From assembly GCA_937988745.1 (NCBI GenBank), contig CALKAR010000251.1, positions 6,134 through 70,133 of the forward strand: a stretch of 64,000 nucleotides of DNA. Reading direction: 5' to 3'. The DNA comes from an uncultured Peptococcaceae bacterium (GTDB lineage: Bacteria; Bacillota; Limnochordia; Darwinibacteriales; Darwinibacteriaceae). Position 1 is the first letter of the stretch, and each line of letters starts with the position of its first letter. Both the position numbers and the translations under genes were made by a program. Shown here piece after piece: positions 25,356 through 33,777 of this stretch. The notes below the pieces were generated by a model, which saw only the letters and a program-made list of their open reading frames with translations, made no database searches and was not told the origin of the DNA.

Positions 25356-25856
25356 GTGTTTAGGTTTATTACCAAAGATGCTTGGATCGGCGGCCGCGTC
25401 CGTCAGTTTAAAATGGTTGAACATCCCGGTGCTGCTGCGGTCCTGGTTGTTCGGGACGGTCAGGTTCTCATGGTTGAGCAGTATCGTCCGGCAGCCAACC
25501 GGAATATGCTGGAGCTTCCGGCCGGTTCTATCGACGGCGATGAGACTCCAGAGCAGTGCGCTCGCCGTGAGCTCGAGGAGGAGACGGGCTTCAAGGTTGA
25601 AAAACTCGAACCTATGGGATACCTATATCCTACTCCTGGTTACACCAACGAGGTGCTCTACCTCTTCTTAGGTCAGGGCCTAACCCCTGGTGAGCAGCGT
25701 CTCGACGATGGGGAGGATATTAAAGTCCGCTGGATTCCTCTCAAAGAAGCAGAGCAGCTGATCGACGAGGGTGAGATCCACGATGCGAAAACGATTATCG
25801 CGCTCTTCAAGTATATCCGCATGATGCGGGAAGCGGAACGCCAACGCAGTCACTAA
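25356..25856 (+). CDS. Nudix hydrolase, probable ADP-ribose pyrophosphatase
   Basis: 166 residues. The Nudix box is complete: GDETPEQCARRELEEETGF preceded by ELPAGSI, with metal-binding Glu residues in REXXEE. LYPTPGYTNEVLYLFLGQGL downstream is typical of ADP-ribose pyrophosphatases, which clear ADP-ribose or ADP-sugars. The start is uncertain: GTG 25356 is 8 bases from GAGG, while ATG 25350 and GTG 25347 overlap the ribosome site. Its 3' end overlaps the convergent nucleotidyltransferase gene by 4 bases. Confidence 0.9.
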   Translation: MFRFITKDAWIGGRVRQFKMVEHPGAAAVLVVRDGQVLMVEQYRPAANRNMLELPAGSIDGDETPEQCARRELEEETGFKVEKLEPMGYLYPTPGYTNEVLYLFLGQGLTPGEQRLDDGEDIKVRWIPLKEAEQLIDEGEIHDAKTIIALFKYIRMMREAERQRSH

Positions 25857-26578
25857 TCAAACTGGGCGAGCAGTTCGTTAATAGCTTCTACGTCCTCGGG
25901 ACGGCCGATGTCGCGCCAGTAACCGGTAATGCGGTGTGAGCGGACTTCTAAACCGTCTTCTACCATCTGCCGCAGCGCATCTGTTAATTCGTATTCACCT
26001 CGGGGCGATTCTTTTAGTCTGCGCAGATAATCGAAGATGATTGGCGGATATACATAGATCCCAGCATTGTTCCAGTTTGTTGTGGCCGTGCCCGGCGCAG
26101 GTTTTTCGACGATCTTTTCTACGGTATCATCAGGTCTTAAGTAAACCGCAGCTCCTGCAGAGGGGTCGTCTACCCAGTTTATTGAGTTAGTGGGGTATCG
26201 GCCCCGTTCTGATCTTTCGAGCAGGGCGGGGTAGTTGTCGGGATGGATTATGATATCACCGTAGGACAGCATAATTGGTTCACCCGCAGCCAGTTCTTCT
26301 GCGAGCATGGCAGCGCGGCCTGTACCATATTCAGAAAGGTCTTGGTGGAGGTAGGTAATCTCCACACCCAAATCGGCGCCAGAGCCGTAGCGTTCCTCAA
26401 TTTGCTCTCCTAAGTGTCCAATTACAATGCCGAAGCGGGTAATTCCCGCTTTTTTCATACCCAAAATGATGTGCTCTATACAAGGTTTTCCACCAACTTC
26501 AATCAGTGCTTTTGGAACGTTCTTGCCTAAGCTTTTCAGTCTTGTACCTTTTCCTGCTGCTAAAATTACACCTAACAT
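25853..26578 (-). CDS. Sugar-phosphate nucleotidyltransferase
   Basis: 241 residues, the bare catalytic domain. LGVILAAGKGTRLKSLGKNVPKALIEVGGKP (residues 2-32) is the nucleotide-binding and pyrophosphorylase signature; SYGDIIIHPDN supplies the metal Asp and GYWRDIGRPEDVEAINELL the C-terminal metal site. It activates a sugar 1-phosphate with an NTP; which pair is not readable. Directly follows the phosphohexomutase gene with no gap, so the two likely make one NDP-sugar for envelope or exopolysaccharide. Confidence 0.9.
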   Translation of the reverse strand: MLGVILAAGKGTRLKSLGKNVPKALIEVGGKPCIEHIILGMKKAGITRFGIVIGHLGEQIEERYGSGADLGVEITYLHQDLSEYGTGRAAMLAEELAAGEPIMLSYGDIIIHPDNYPALLERSERGRYPTNSINWVDDPSAGAAVYLRPDDTVEKIVEKPAPGTATTNWNNAGIYVYPPIIFDYLRRLKESPRGEYELTDALRQMVEDGLEVRSHRITGYWRDIGRPEDVEAINELLAQFD

Positions 26579-28015
26579 CTACATCTCATTCCTTACTATA
26601 AGATTTAGTTGTTGATCATTGAGAATGACCTGCTTGAAGTATTCTGCATCTGCTCGGTCTCGTGCTTCCAAGAAAATCCTCAAAATCGGTTCGGTTCCAG
26701 AAAAACGAATGGACAGCCAGGTTTCATCAGCGAAGTAGAACTTCACACCATCGATATAAGAAATCTGCTGAATCTCTTTGCCAAACTCAGGTACGTATTT
26801 CTCCTCCATGAGCAGTTCTTCTAGACGGGTCCGCTCAGATGGAGCATAGGGTGTATTGATGAAATCGAAATAGAGAGTGCCGTAGATCTCGTTGATTTCC
26901 TCGAGCAGCTGACTCAAGGTCTTACCTGTCTTTGCCAGCATCTCTACCGCCAAGAGTGCCGCTAAGATGCCGTCTTTACCATTTACATGCCCGCGAATCT
27001 TCAGGCCACCGCTGCTCTCACCGCCTAACAAAAGATCTTCTTCATCCATCTTCTGCGAAATATACTTAAAACCAACCGGTACTTCAAAGGCTGGTTCACC
27101 AAATGAGTAGGCGATACGGTCCAGAATGTGAGTCGTAGTAAGATTGCGCACCACGCCGCCCCGTTCGCCGCGGTACTTCTTCAGATAATAATAAAGCAGC
27201 TTCAAGATCTCGTTTGCATCGATATAGTTGCCCAGCTCATCGTAGAGGCCGATTCTGTCAGAGTCGCCGTCGGTGGCAATACCGATATCGTATCGGCCTT
27301 CTTTCATGCGGTATTCCATGTCCTGAAGCGTTTCGCGGGACGGTGACGGCACACGCTGACCAAACATGGTGTCGCGGCCTGCATTCATCACGTCGATAGA
27401 GCACCTTAAGGATGCAAGGCACATCGCCATAATGTCTTTTGAGACGCCAAACATCGGGTTAAACAGTACTTTAAGATTAAGCTGCTGCACAGCTCGCACA
27501 TCAATTTGATCCAGAAGCGAGTCGATATATGCGTTCATGTTAGAGTAATATTGAATCTTGCCTTGTTCTAAGAGTTCATGGAATCCAACTTCTGGTGCTT
27601 TCAGATCGGGGATAGGTGCAATCAGCTCCTCGAGGCGATCGGTTACCTCTTGGGGAGCGTCTTTGCCTCCCTCGACAATCACTTTAATGCCGTTGTACTG
27701 TGATGGGTTGTGTGATGCGGTAATCATGATGCCCATCGCCAGGTTTTCTTGGTCTACCGCGTACATCAGCATCGGAGTGGGTACCACATCTTCGATAAAC
27801 CATACGGGAATATCTTCATGTGCTAAAATCTCAGCAAAAGCCCGCGAAAATCTTCCAGACAAGAATCGCAGGTCATGTCCAATGACAACAGGTTTATGGG
27901 CTTGTCCGATTTCCTTTAAGTACAGCGCAGTTCCCTTGGCCACCCGGCGTACGTTGCTAAACGTAAAATCTTCCGCGATCACTGCACGCCAGCCGCCGGT
28001 ACCGAATTTTATCAT
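26579..28015 (-). CDS. Phosphoglucomutase/phosphomannomutase family protein
   Basis: 478 residues of the alpha-D-phosphohexomutase superfamily. Phosphoserine loop TASHNPSQYNG near residue 100, metal loop ATDGDSDRIGLYD near 240, sugar-binding loop GGESSGGLKIRGH near 325 and phosphate-binding loop RFSGTEPILRIFLEA near 445: all four active-site segments are intact. It interconverts hexose 6- and 1-phosphates. GGAGG lies about 9 bases before ATG 28015. It ends flush against the nucleotidyltransferase gene, which would use its product. Confidence 0.94.
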   Translation of the reverse strand: MIKFGTGGWRAVIAEDFTFSNVRRVAKGTALYLKEIGQAHKPVVIGHDLRFLSGRFSRAFAEILAHEDIPVWFIEDVVPTPMLMYAVDQENLAMGIMITASHNPSQYNGIKVIVEGGKDAPQEVTDRLEELIAPIPDLKAPEVGFHELLEQGKIQYYSNMNAYIDSLLDQIDVRAVQQLNLKVLFNPMFGVSKDIMAMCLASLRCSIDVMNAGRDTMFGQRVPSPSRETLQDMEYRMKEGRYDIGIATDGDSDRIGLYDELGNYIDANEILKLLYYYLKKYRGERGGVVRNLTTTHILDRIAYSFGEPAFEVPVGFKYISQKMDEEDLLLGGESSGGLKIRGHVNGKDGILAALLAVEMLAKTGKTLSQLLEEINEIYGTLYFDFINTPYAPSERTRLEELLMEEKYVPEFGKEIQQISYIDGVKFYFADETWLSIRFSGTEPILRIFLEARDRADAEYFKQVILNDQQLNLIVRNEM

Positions 28016-28153
28016 AAAAAGCCATCCTCCCCAGGTAAGGAATCAATATTGACTCATTCGCTTCTTGTCTGAGTGTTTCCTTTCAAGAGAGAAGAGTGTC
28101 AGACAAATCCTGGGCGAAAGATGAGCATCTTAATCTGTAAGGAGTTGGAATTA

Positions 28154-29314
28154 ATGCGAGAGGCAAATCGAATTCATGCCCTACCACCTTACCTCTTTGC
28201 GCAGATTGAAGAGCGCGTTGCTGAGGCGAAAGTGCGTGGAGTAGATGTAATCAGCCTGGGGATTGGCGACCCTGATCTTCCTACTCCTAGGCGAGTGATC
28301 GATGCTTTGGTCCAGGAGGCGTATCGCAGTGAGAATCACCGCTATCCATCGTCAGCCGGTCTTATGGTATACCGTGAAGCGGTTTCTGATTGGTATTTAG
28401 CCCGCTTTGGAGTGGAGCTTGATGCGCGAAGCGAAATAACCACCCTGATCGGATCAAAAGAGGGCATTGCTAACTTGTCCTTCTGCTTTCTGGATCAAGG
28501 TGACATAGCTTTAGTGCCCGATCCGGGGTATCCAGTATACTCAGCTGGAACCATTTTAGCCGGAGGGCGGATATACAAAATGCCCCTTCTTAAGGAAAAT
28601 GGGTTCTTGCCCGATTTGTCTTCTATTCCAGAGCAGATCCTTGAAAAGGCGAGAGTCATGTGGCTGAATTACCCTAACAATCCGACCGGCGCAGTAGTAG
28701 AAAGAGAATTTCTTGAAGATGCGGTCGATCTGGCTCGGCACTATGATATAATTCTCTGCTATGACGCCGCTTACACAGAAATAACTTTTGACGATTATCG
28801 CGCTCCCAGCATTTTGGAGATTGACGGTGCCAAAGAGGTGGCAGTAGAGTTTCATTCTTTATCAAAGACCTATAACATGACAGGGTGGCGGATTGGTTGG
28901 CTTGCCGGGAACAGCAAAGCAGTAGGTGCAGTGAGGAGATACAAGACAAACATTGACTCAGGAGTGTTTCAGCCAATTCAGTATGCAGCCATTGCAGCAC
29001 TGCGGAAGCCGATCGACCCAGATGTCATAGAAACATATAAAGAACGTCGGGACCTTGCTGTCCAGCGTCTACAAGCGCTTGGCTGGGATGTTGATCCCCC
29101 TAAAGCAGGCTTTTACCTTTGGGCCGAGGTGCCGCCGACATTTGACTCGTTAGGTTTTGCAGAATACGTCTTTGAAAAGACTGGTGTGGTAATCACTCCG
29201 GGGAACGGCTATGGAGATTACGGCGAAGGATATTTTCGCATTTCACTCTGTCTTCCACTCGACCGTTTGGCAGAGGCTTTTGATCGGTGGGAACGCGCTC
29301 AAATATGCTATTGA
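28154..29314 (+). CDS. dapL: LL-diaminopimelate aminotransferase-like PLP enzyme
   Basis: 386 residues, the usual size. [19 protein letters not shown] and [17 protein letters not shown] at the N-terminus, [11 protein letters not shown] near 175, and the PLP lysine in [15 protein letters not shown] near 240. This order closely fits DapL, which makes LL-diaminopimelate for lysine and peptidoglycan in one step; related aminotransferases cannot be excluded. ATG 28154 has AAGGAG 9 bases before it; a longer open frame upstream is not supported. Ends in a strong terminator. Confidence 0.88.
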   Translation: MREANRIHALPPYLFAQIEERVAEAKVRGVDVISLGIGDPDLPTPRRVIDALVQEAYRSENHRYPSSAGLMVYREAVSDWYLARFGVELDARSEITTLIGSKEGIANLSFCFLDQGDIALVPDPGYPVYSAGTILAGGRIYKMPLLKENGFLPDLSSIPEQILEKARVMWLNYPNNPTGAVVEREFLEDAVDLARHYDIILCYDAAYTEITFDDYRAPSILEIDGAKEVAVEFHSLSKTYNMTGWRIGWLAGNSKAVGAVRRYKTNIDSGVFQPIQYAAIAALRKPIDPDVIETYKERRDLAVQRLQALGWDVDPPKAGFYLWAEVPPTFDSLGFAEYVFEKTGVVITPGNGYGDYGEGYFRISLCLPLDRLAEAFDRWERAQICY

Positions 29315-29317
29315 TGG

Positions 29318-29367
29318 GGTTTTTCGGAGGGGCCTATCGGCCTCTCCAAAAACCTTTTTCTTTTTTT
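29318..29367 (+). terminator. Rho-independent terminator of the dapL-like gene
   Basis: Long stem GGTTTTTCGGAGGGGCC pairing with GGCCTCTCCAAAAACC around TATC, then TTTTTC and a T7 run. Begins 4 bases after the stop. Confidence 0.9.
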
Positions 29368-29378
29368 GTCCGAACCTA

Positions 29379-29407
29379 TTGACATTCCAAAAATATGCGG
29401 TTAGAAT
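29379..29407 (+). promoter_or_regulatory. Sigma-A promoter of the XRE-potABCD operon
   Basis: TTGACA (29379-29384), exactly 17 bases, TAGAAT (29402-29407), about 57 bases before the regulator gene. Confidence 0.85.
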
Positions 29408-29413
29408 ACTCTT

Positions 29414-29441
29414 GTTTAGTGCTCCTAAACCTTTAGTTTAG
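29414..29441. promoter_or_regulatory. Three evenly spaced half-sites, likely XRE-cupin operator
   Basis: GTTTAG (29414-29419), CTAAAC (29425-29430) and GTTTAG (29436-29441) alternate in orientation with an 11-base period, giving two overlapping perfect inverted repeats on one face of the helix. They start at the predicted transcription start. Self-repression by the downstream XRE-cupin protein is inferred. Confidence 0.65.
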
Positions 29442-29463
29442 TGAGAGGAAACAGAGGTATGCT

Positions 29464-30003
29464 ATGAAAATCGGAGAGAAAATCAAAAGATTGCGCATGA
29501 AACACAACTTAACACAGGAAGAATTAGCGGATCGCTGCGAGCTGACTAAAGGTTTTATATCACAAGTCGAGCGCGAGCTGACCTCGCCGTCGATTGCGAC
29601 TTTGGTGGACATCCTGGAGTCCTTGGGTACCAATTTGCGCGACTTCTTTAATGATGACATTGAGGAGAAGATTGTCTTCTCCAAGAAGGAAGTCTTTGTC
29701 AAAACAAATGAGGACCTAGGCTCGGAGATTCACTGGATAATTCCCAACGCGCAGAAGAATGTGATGGAGCCTATTATTGTACAGCTCGAACCTGGCGGGA
29801 AAACAGCCGCCGAGGATCCCCACGATGGTGAAGAATTTGGTTACGTACTGCGGGGGAGCATTCTGCTCCATATTGGTTCAGAAGAATTTCGGGTGAAATC
29901 CGGCGATTCGTTTTACTTTAAACCTTCAGCTTCGCACTACATCTCTAATCCTGGCACAAGCAGAGCAAGGGTGCTCTGGGTAGCCAGTCCACCTAGTTTT
30001 TAG
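29464..30003 (+). CDS. XRE-cupin transcriptional regulator of the polyamine operon
   Basis: 179 residues. Helix-turn-helix at residues 1-60 ([44 protein letters not shown]), then a cupin_2 ligand domain ([40 protein letters not shown]) near 100-175. Same layout as PuuR, which senses putrescine. First gene of the operon with potABCD, 20 bases ahead of potA, and probably represses it when polyamines are ample. Confidence 0.93.
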   Translation: MKIGEKIKRLRMKHNLTQEELADRCELTKGFISQVERELTSPSIATLVDILESLGTNLRDFFNDDIEEKIVFSKKEVFVKTNEDLGSEIHWIIPNAQKNVMEPIIVQLEPGGKTAAEDPHDGEEFGYVLRGSILLHIGSEEFRVKSGDSFYFKPSASHYISNPGTSRARVLWVASPPSF

Positions 30004-30023
30004 TAAGAGAAAGGGGGAGCTCA

Positions 30024-31073
30024 ATGACTGATCAGCAGTTAGTTCACCTTGTAGGAGTATCTAAAGTCTATGACGGAACACCAGCACTAAAAGAAATCGA
30101 CCTCTATATACGCCGCAATGAGTTCTTGACTCTCCTTGGCCCCAGCGGATGTGGTAAGACAACCACTCTCCGTCTGATCGGTGGCTTTGAACAACCCACG
30201 ACGGGTAAAATTCTGTTTGAGGGACGGGATATAAGCAATGTTCCTCCCTATAAGAGGCGTGTAAATACTGTCTTTCAGCGGTATGCTTTGTTTTCTCATT
30301 TAGACGTATTTGAAAATATCGCCTTTGGTTTGCGTATAAAAAAGATGGACGAAAAAACCATTCGGGCCAAGGTAGGCAAGATGCTGGACTTGGTGAACTT
30401 AACCGGCTTTGAAAAGAGGTCAGTTGACTCCCTCAGCGGCGGACAGCAGCAGCGAGTGGCGATTGCTCGAGCTTTGGTGAATGAACCTGAAGTGTTGCTG
30501 TTAGATGAGCCGCTGGCCGCCCTTGATCTGAAACTGCGCCGGGAAATGCAGCACGAGCTGAAGAACATGCAGAAACAGTTGGGGATTACTTTTGTATTCG
30601 TGACACATGACCAAGAAGAAGCCCTTTCAATGTCAGATACGATTGCCGTTATGAAGGATGGAGAGATCCAGCAGATCGGAACTCCAGAAGATATCTACAA
30701 CGAACCGCGCAACGCTTTTGTAGCCGGCTTTATCGGTGAAAGCAACATAGTAGATGGCGTAATGCACGAAGACAAGGTTGTAGAGTTCGCAGGTCAGGTA
30801 TTTGACTGTGTGGATGGTGGCTTTGGGAAGATGGAACCGGTCGATGTTGTCATCCGCCCAGAGGATATCAAGCTGGTGCAGCCAGGAGAAGCTAAGCTTC
30901 AGGGCGTGGTTAAATCAGTCACCTTTATTGGAGTGCACTATGAAATGATTGTGGAAGCGGCAGGCATTAAATGGCTTGTGCACAGCACCTTGATGGAGCC
31001 TGTCGGTTCTAACGTGGGCATGATTGTTGCCCCTATGGACATCCACATCATGAAGAAGGTGTCGTCCGGATGA
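30024..31073 (+). CDS. potA: Spermidine/putrescine ABC importer ATPase PotA
   Basis: 349 residues. Walker [10 protein letters not shown] (near 39), Q-loop [14 protein letters not shown] signature [15 protein letters not shown], Walker B VLLLDEP, H-loop THDQEEALS, followed by a C-terminal TOBE/OB domain ([11 protein letters not shown]). The only ABC ATPase gene in the window. GGGGGAG precedes ATG 30024. Overlaps potB by 4 bases (ATGA). Confidence 0.95.
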   Translation: MTDQQLVHLVGVSKVYDGTPALKEIDLYIRRNEFLTLLGPSGCGKTTTLRLIGGFEQPTTGKILFEGRDISNVPPYKRRVNTVFQRYALFSHLDVFENIAFGLRIKKMDEKTIRAKVGKMLDLVNLTGFEKRSVDSLSGGQQQRVAIARALVNEPEVLLLDEPLAALDLKLRREMQHELKNMQKQLGITFVFVTHDQEEALSMSDTIAVMKDGEIQQIGTPEDIYNEPRNAFVAGFIGESNIVDGVMHEDKVVEFAGQVFDCVDGGFGKMEPVDVVIRPEDIKLVQPGEAKLQGVVKSVTFIGVHYEMIVEAAGIKWLVHSTLMEPVGSNVGMIVAPMDIHIMKKVSSG

Positions 31074-31894
31074 ATCGCTCAAGGGCTATGCTCCCGTACG
31101 TTGTCTGGATGACCATCTTCATCGTGGTGCCGCTTTTTCTGATTGTTTATTATGCCTTTACCCATACAGGATTTAATGGTGCCGAGTTTACACTAGAAAA
31201 CTTCCGCAGAGTGTTTCAGCCCGTATATATGAAAGTGCTGTGGCGCTCCGTTAAGCTGGCGGTAATCAGCACCGCAGTCTGTTTGCTTGTGGGATATCCG
31301 GCGGCCCTGATTATGGCAGGTAATGCTTTCAGCCGAAAAAATACCATAATCATGCTGTTCGTCATTCCCATGTGGATGAACTTCCTGCTGCGTACCTATG
31401 CTTGGCTGACGCTTCTCGAGCGCAGTGGGTTTGTAAATCAGCTGCTTGCCAAAATTGGACTGCCGGCTTTGAATATTCTTTATACGGATTCAGCAGTCGT
31501 GTTGGGTATGGTGTACAACTTTCTGCCTTTCATGATTTTGCCCATTTACTCTGTATTGAGCAAAATTGATCGAGGGGTCTTAGAAGCTGCGGCCGACTTG
31601 GGAGCTAACAAAGTTGTTACCTTTTCCCGTGTAATCCTGCCTCTAAGCCTGCCCGGCGTGATCTCTGGAATCACAATGGTATTTATGCCAGCCCTGACAA
31701 CTTTTGTGATTTCTCGCCTGCTTGGTGGTGGGCAGTACACTTTGGTGGGGAACCTCATCGAGCAGCAATTCCTTGTAGTTGGTGACTGGGGGTTTGGTTC
31801 GGCCATTTCGATGGTGATGATCATTTTGATCCTGATCAGCATGGCCGTTATGTCCTTCTTTGAGGATGGAGAGGAGGGGAGAGCCCTATGGTAA
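31070..31894 (+). CDS. potB: Spermidine/putrescine ABC importer permease PotB
   Basis: 274 residues with six membrane helices and the EAA loop [27 protein letters not shown]. PotB-type features include the N-terminal [22 protein letters not shown] and [13 protein letters not shown] overlap with potA and a 7-base overlap with potC show tight coupling. Confidence 0.94.
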   Translation: MNRSRAMLPYVVWMTIFIVVPLFLIVYYAFTHTGFNGAEFTLENFRRVFQPVYMKVLWRSVKLAVISTAVCLLVGYPAALIMAGNAFSRKNTIIMLFVIPMWMNFLLRTYAWLTLLERSGFVNQLLAKIGLPALNILYTDSAVVLGMVYNFLPFMILPIYSVLSKIDRGVLEAAADLGANKVVTFSRVILPLSLPGVISGITMVFMPALTTFVISRLLGGGQYTLVGNLIEQQFLVVGDWGFGSAISMVMIILILISMAVMSFFEDGEEGRALW

Positions 31895-32748
31895 AATTTC
31901 TGCAGCGCAGCTACGTTTATCTGATCTTTGCCTTCCTCTATGCGCCCATTGCCGTGCTGATTGCACTCTCTTTTAACGCGGCACGCTCGAGAGGTACATG
32001 GGGCGGTTTTACCCTCCAGTGGTACGTGGAGCTCTTTCAAGATCGAGTGATCATGAACTCCTTGTATACGACACTGTTTATCGGTATCACCTCAGCTTTG
32101 ATCGCGACAATTATTGGGACCGCTGCTGCAATTGGTATTCACAATTCCCGCGGCTGGCAGAAGAAGCTGGTTATGAATCTGACGTACATTCCAGTGCTTA
32201 ATCCAGAGATCGTAACCGGCATTTCCCTGATGATTCTGTTCGTTTTTGCCAAGCTGCAGTTTGGCTATTTAACTCTTCTTTTGGCGCATATCACTTTCAA
32301 CATACCTTACGTCATTCTCAGTGTTATGCCCAAGCTTCGACAGCTGGACAAAAATCTTTACGAGGCCGCCCTCGATTTGGGGGCTGAACCCTGGTATGCT
32401 TTCTGGAAGGTAATTCTGCCGGAAATCATGCCCGGGGTGATTACGGGTCTCTTACTCGCATTTACCCTGTCCATTGACGATTTTGTGGTGAGCTTCTTTA
32501 CCACAGGTTCGGGTGTAGCGACCCTTTCCATTACGGTTTACTCTATGGCCAGGAGGGGGATTAACCCCAAACTTAATGCTCTATCAACTATTATGTTCGT
32601 TGCGGTTCTGCTTCTGTTACTCGTTGTAAATGTACGGCAGATCCGGGACGAAAAGAAAGCGAGGAACCAGAATGACAAAGAAGAGGCTCTTAGTCTTATT
32701 GGGCGGGCTGCTGCTGCTGACATTGATTCTGAGCGGATGCAGCCGTAA
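31888..32748 (+). CDS. potC: Spermidine/putrescine ABC importer permease PotC
   Basis: 286 residues, six membrane helices, EAA loop LYEAALDLGAEPWYAFWKVILPEIMPG, and IDDFVVSFFTTG characteristic of PotC. GGAGAGGGGAGAG precedes ATG 31888. The C-terminus extends about 25 residues into the potD gene in another frame; this tail (KEEALSLIGRAAAADID...) is probably non-essential sequence dictated by the overlap. Confidence 0.94.
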   Translation: MVKFLQRSYVYLIFAFLYAPIAVLIALSFNAARSRGTWGGFTLQWYVELFQDRVIMNSLYTTLFIGITSALIATIIGTAAAIGIHNSRGWQKKLVMNLTYIPVLNPEIVTGISLMILFVFAKLQFGYLTLLLAHITFNIPYVILSVMPKLRQLDKNLYEAALDLGAEPWYAFWKVILPEIMPGVITGLLLAFTLSIDDFVVSFFTTGSGVATLSITVYSMARRGINPKLNALSTIMFVAVLLLLLVVNVRQIRDEKKARNQNDKEEALSLIGRAAAADIDSERMQP

Positions 32749-33712
32749 TAAAGAAACACTGTATGTGTACAACTGGGGCGACTACATGGATGAGTCTGTG
32801 ATCGCTGAGTTTGAGAAGGAAACAGGGATCAAGGTAGTTTATGACACTTTTGCCACCAACGAGGATATGTACGTCAAGATCAAGTCTGGAGGCAGCTCTT
32901 ACGACTTGATTTTCCCTTCCGACTACATGATTACTCGGATGCGAGACGAGGGTATGCTTGAGAAGATCAATCTCGCTAACATCCCAAACTTCAAATATAT
33001 CGATGATCGCTTTAAGGGCCAGGATTATGACCCCAACAATGAATACTCCATCCCTTATATGTGGGGAACTGTAGGAATCCTGTATAACACCACCATGGTG
33101 GATGATCCTGTAGACAGTTGGGATATTCTCTGGGATCCGAAATACAGCAAGCAGATTCTAATGCTGGACAGTCAGCGGGATGCCATTGGTATTGCGCTGA
33201 TCAAAGCAGGGTATTCTCTCAACAGTACAGATCCAACGGAGATTAGCGAGGCTGGTGAACTGCTCAAGCAGCAGAAACCGTTGGTCTTGGCCTACGCTCT
33301 TGATGAGATTAAGGACAAAATGGTAGCGGGAGAAGCAGCTCTGGCATTAGTCTGGTCTGGTGAAGCGATTTATGCAATGCAGGAAAACCCAGATCTAGAC
33401 TACGCCATTCCAAAAGAAGGAACCAACCTCTGGTTTGATGGCATGGCTATTCCTAAGGGAGCCAAGAATAAGGAAGCAGCCGAGAAGTTTATCGACTTCC
33501 TCTGCCGCACTGAAATCGCTTTTCGGAATGCAGATTACACAGGGTATGCCACACCACATATTGAAGCCCGCGAGCTCCTAGATCCAGAAATCCGTAACAA
33601 CAAAGCTGCGTATCCCGATGAGGAAGACTTGGTCAACACCGAGGTGTTTGTCAGCCTAGGGGAAGTCTTGAAAGAATACGACCGTGTTTGGACCGAAGTC
33701 AAAGCTCATTAA
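32672..33712 (+). CDS. potD: Spermidine/putrescine-binding lipoprotein PotD
   Basis: 346 residues. Lipoprotein signal LLVLLGGLLLLTLILSGCS with a lipobox LSGC. Mature part begins TLYVYNWGDYMDESVIAEFEKETG and includes SSYDLIFPSDYMI and YMWGTVGILYNT, all typical of PotD/PotF polyamine receptors. ATG 32672 follows GAGG by 7 bases, so the gene starts 77 bases before potC ends. A lipid anchor here contrasts with the sugar-binding proteins of the window, which have ordinary signal peptides. Confidence 0.94.
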   Translation: MTKKRLLVLLGGLLLLTLILSGCSRNKETLYVYNWGDYMDESVIAEFEKETGIKVVYDTFATNEDMYVKIKSGGSSYDLIFPSDYMITRMRDEGMLEKINLANIPNFKYIDDRFKGQDYDPNNEYSIPYMWGTVGILYNTTMVDDPVDSWDILWDPKYSKQILMLDSQRDAIGIALIKAGYSLNSTDPTEISEAGELLKQQKPLVLAYALDEIKDKMVAGEAALALVWSGEAIYAMQENPDLDYAIPKEGTNLWFDGMAIPKGAKNKEAAEKFIDFLCRTEIAFRNADYTGYATPHIEARELLDPEIRNNKAAYPDEEDLVNTEVFVSLGEVLKEYDRVWTEVKAH

Positions 33713-33721
33713 TAACAGCTG

Positions 33722-33759
33722 CAAAAAGAGCCGGGTCCTCGAATGAGGCACCCGGCTCT
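33722..33759. terminator. Terminator between potD and the chimeric barrel gene
   Basis: Stem AGAGCCGGGT/ACCCGGCTCT extended by CTC/GAG with loop GAAT. The T5 run is on the minus strand, serving the barrel gene; on the plus strand it also closes potD. Confidence 0.8.
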
Positions 33760-33777
33760 ACTGTTTCTAGTTTGCTT

